Source: Siphonodentalium dalli (Eukaryota; Mollusca; Scaphopoda; Gadilida; Siphonodentaliidae). From it: 64,000 nt of DNA. Positions 63,605 through 64,000 of this stretch are shown in pieces. The translations under genes were made by a program, and so were the position numbers. Within the stretch, counting starts at the first letter, position 1, and each line of letters begins with the position of its first letter. A model generated the notes under the pieces. The model ran no database searches. It was given only the letters and a program-made list of their open reading frames with translations, and was not told where the DNA came from. Location: positions 91,657,319 through 91,721,318 of the forward strand of contig CP136066.1 of the NCBI GenBank assembly GCA_032622095.1, read 5' to 3'.

Positions 63605-63640
63605 GTATGTGACATAAGTCATTGTTTTCCGAAGTGTATA

Positions 63641-63831
63641 CAGTAATGCCCTAAATAATCAACTCCTTAACCACAGCAGAATTATGGGTAATTTTTCAGG
63701 ATTTAGTCGGAAATATGGCTTGTTGCCATTCATCAGAAAGCTCTCAGTCTTTCCGATGAATGGTGACAAGCCATATTTCCGACTAAATAATTATGATGTG
63801 GTTAAGGAGTCGATTATTTAGGGCATTATTG
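63641..63831. mobile_element. TA-flanked palindromic MITE family S, copy in intron 18
   Basis: CAGTAATGCCCTAAATAATC to GGGCATTATTG, TA on both sides; starts 36 bases after the exon 18 donor. Confidence 0.85.
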
Positions 63832-64000
63832 TATTTACATCCACTTTGTTTTCTATAGTATCTTGCCATTGGTTTTCATAAAGCTTATACATTTGTTTAA
63901 ATAGGATTATTACATTAGGGTGCATATTAAAAGCACAGATGGCCTTCTCAGTGGGTATTGCTGTTAAAATAAACACATCCATTAACGCTGTCCTAAACAG

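Larger units (their letters stand above)
56229..61843. mobile_element. hAT-type element, 5.6 kb, in intron 17
   Basis: CTAGAGCTGAAACGGTT at the left, AACCGTTTCAGCTCTACT at the right, with AGTTACGG duplicated (56221-56228 and 61844-61851). Subterminal AACCGGTTAACC motifs on both sides. No hAT transposase frame was found. The interior holds a T/E-like repeat (57085-57620), a rearranged LINE (58030-59240), TTAA family P relics (59612-60060) and an AT-rich rest. Confidence 0.85.

Noticed and set aside
62629-62988. 119-codon open frame near 62.6-63.0 kb
   Set aside because: It spans the end of the hAT-like MITE K and the repeat beside it, and crosses the target duplication, so it is not a gene.

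Overview
The window is animal nuclear DNA: AT-rich, dense in interspersed repeats, with one long gene split into many small exons by standard GT/AG introns. The gene is the front half of TDRD9 (Spindle-E in flies), the Tudor-domain DExH-box RNA helicase of the piRNA pathway. I place 18 coding exons on the + strand, from an ATG at 4957 to 63604. They join in frame into 681 codons (2,043 nt) and run off the right edge; the C-terminal half, with the Tudor domain, lies beyond 64000. A tRNA-derived SINE and many long 'CGTCCGTC...GCCATCTTGGATTTTACTC' intronic repeats resemble what is common in molluscs and other marine invertebrates. That assignment is inference, and the species is not identified.

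Layout. 1-4956 is upstream DNA with repeats and a decayed LINE reverse transcriptase fragment, with no host gene seen. Exon 1 (4957-5129) is followed by a 13.2 kb intron. It holds a 7.3 kb hAT element with a remnant BED zinc finger and two further elements nested inside it, a near-perfect fold-back, a candidate Helitron and a long-inverted-repeat element. Exons 2-7 (18329-29077) encode the N-terminal linker and helicase motifs I, Ia, Ib, II and III. Exons 8-14 (31909-41781) encode motifs IV, V and VI. Exons 15-18 (42375-63604) encode the helicase-associated C-terminal region. Introns 16 and 17 are about 9.3 and 8.8 kb and carry a 2.4 kb higher-order tandem array, a second copy of a 1.4 kb element, a tandem array of splice donors, two hAT insertions and an inverted LINE.

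Nearly all remaining sequence is transposon-derived. Several insertions can be defined to the base from target-site duplications: hAT-type 8 bp (5229-12520, 54966-55928, 56229-61843, 62319-62832), Mutator-like 9 bp (35090-35545), TTAA (two unrelated MITE families) and TA (a palindromic MITE family in five introns). One family with ends near TTAGGCC and a GGCAGGCAGG-like subterminal block has at least five members and matches no superfamily I can name.

The points most worth a second look are: (1) a 44 bp tandem array that repeats the end of exon 17 with its 5' splice site, with live and dead donors and a hAT insertion in its last unit; (2) the TTAGGCC element family, one member of which encloses a 483 bp higher-order repeat; (3) two 1.4 kb direct copies flanking the exons for helicase motifs V-VI; (4) a LINE arranged as expected from twin priming; and (5) the setting itself, a piRNA-pathway gene whose introns are full of nested and inverted transposons.
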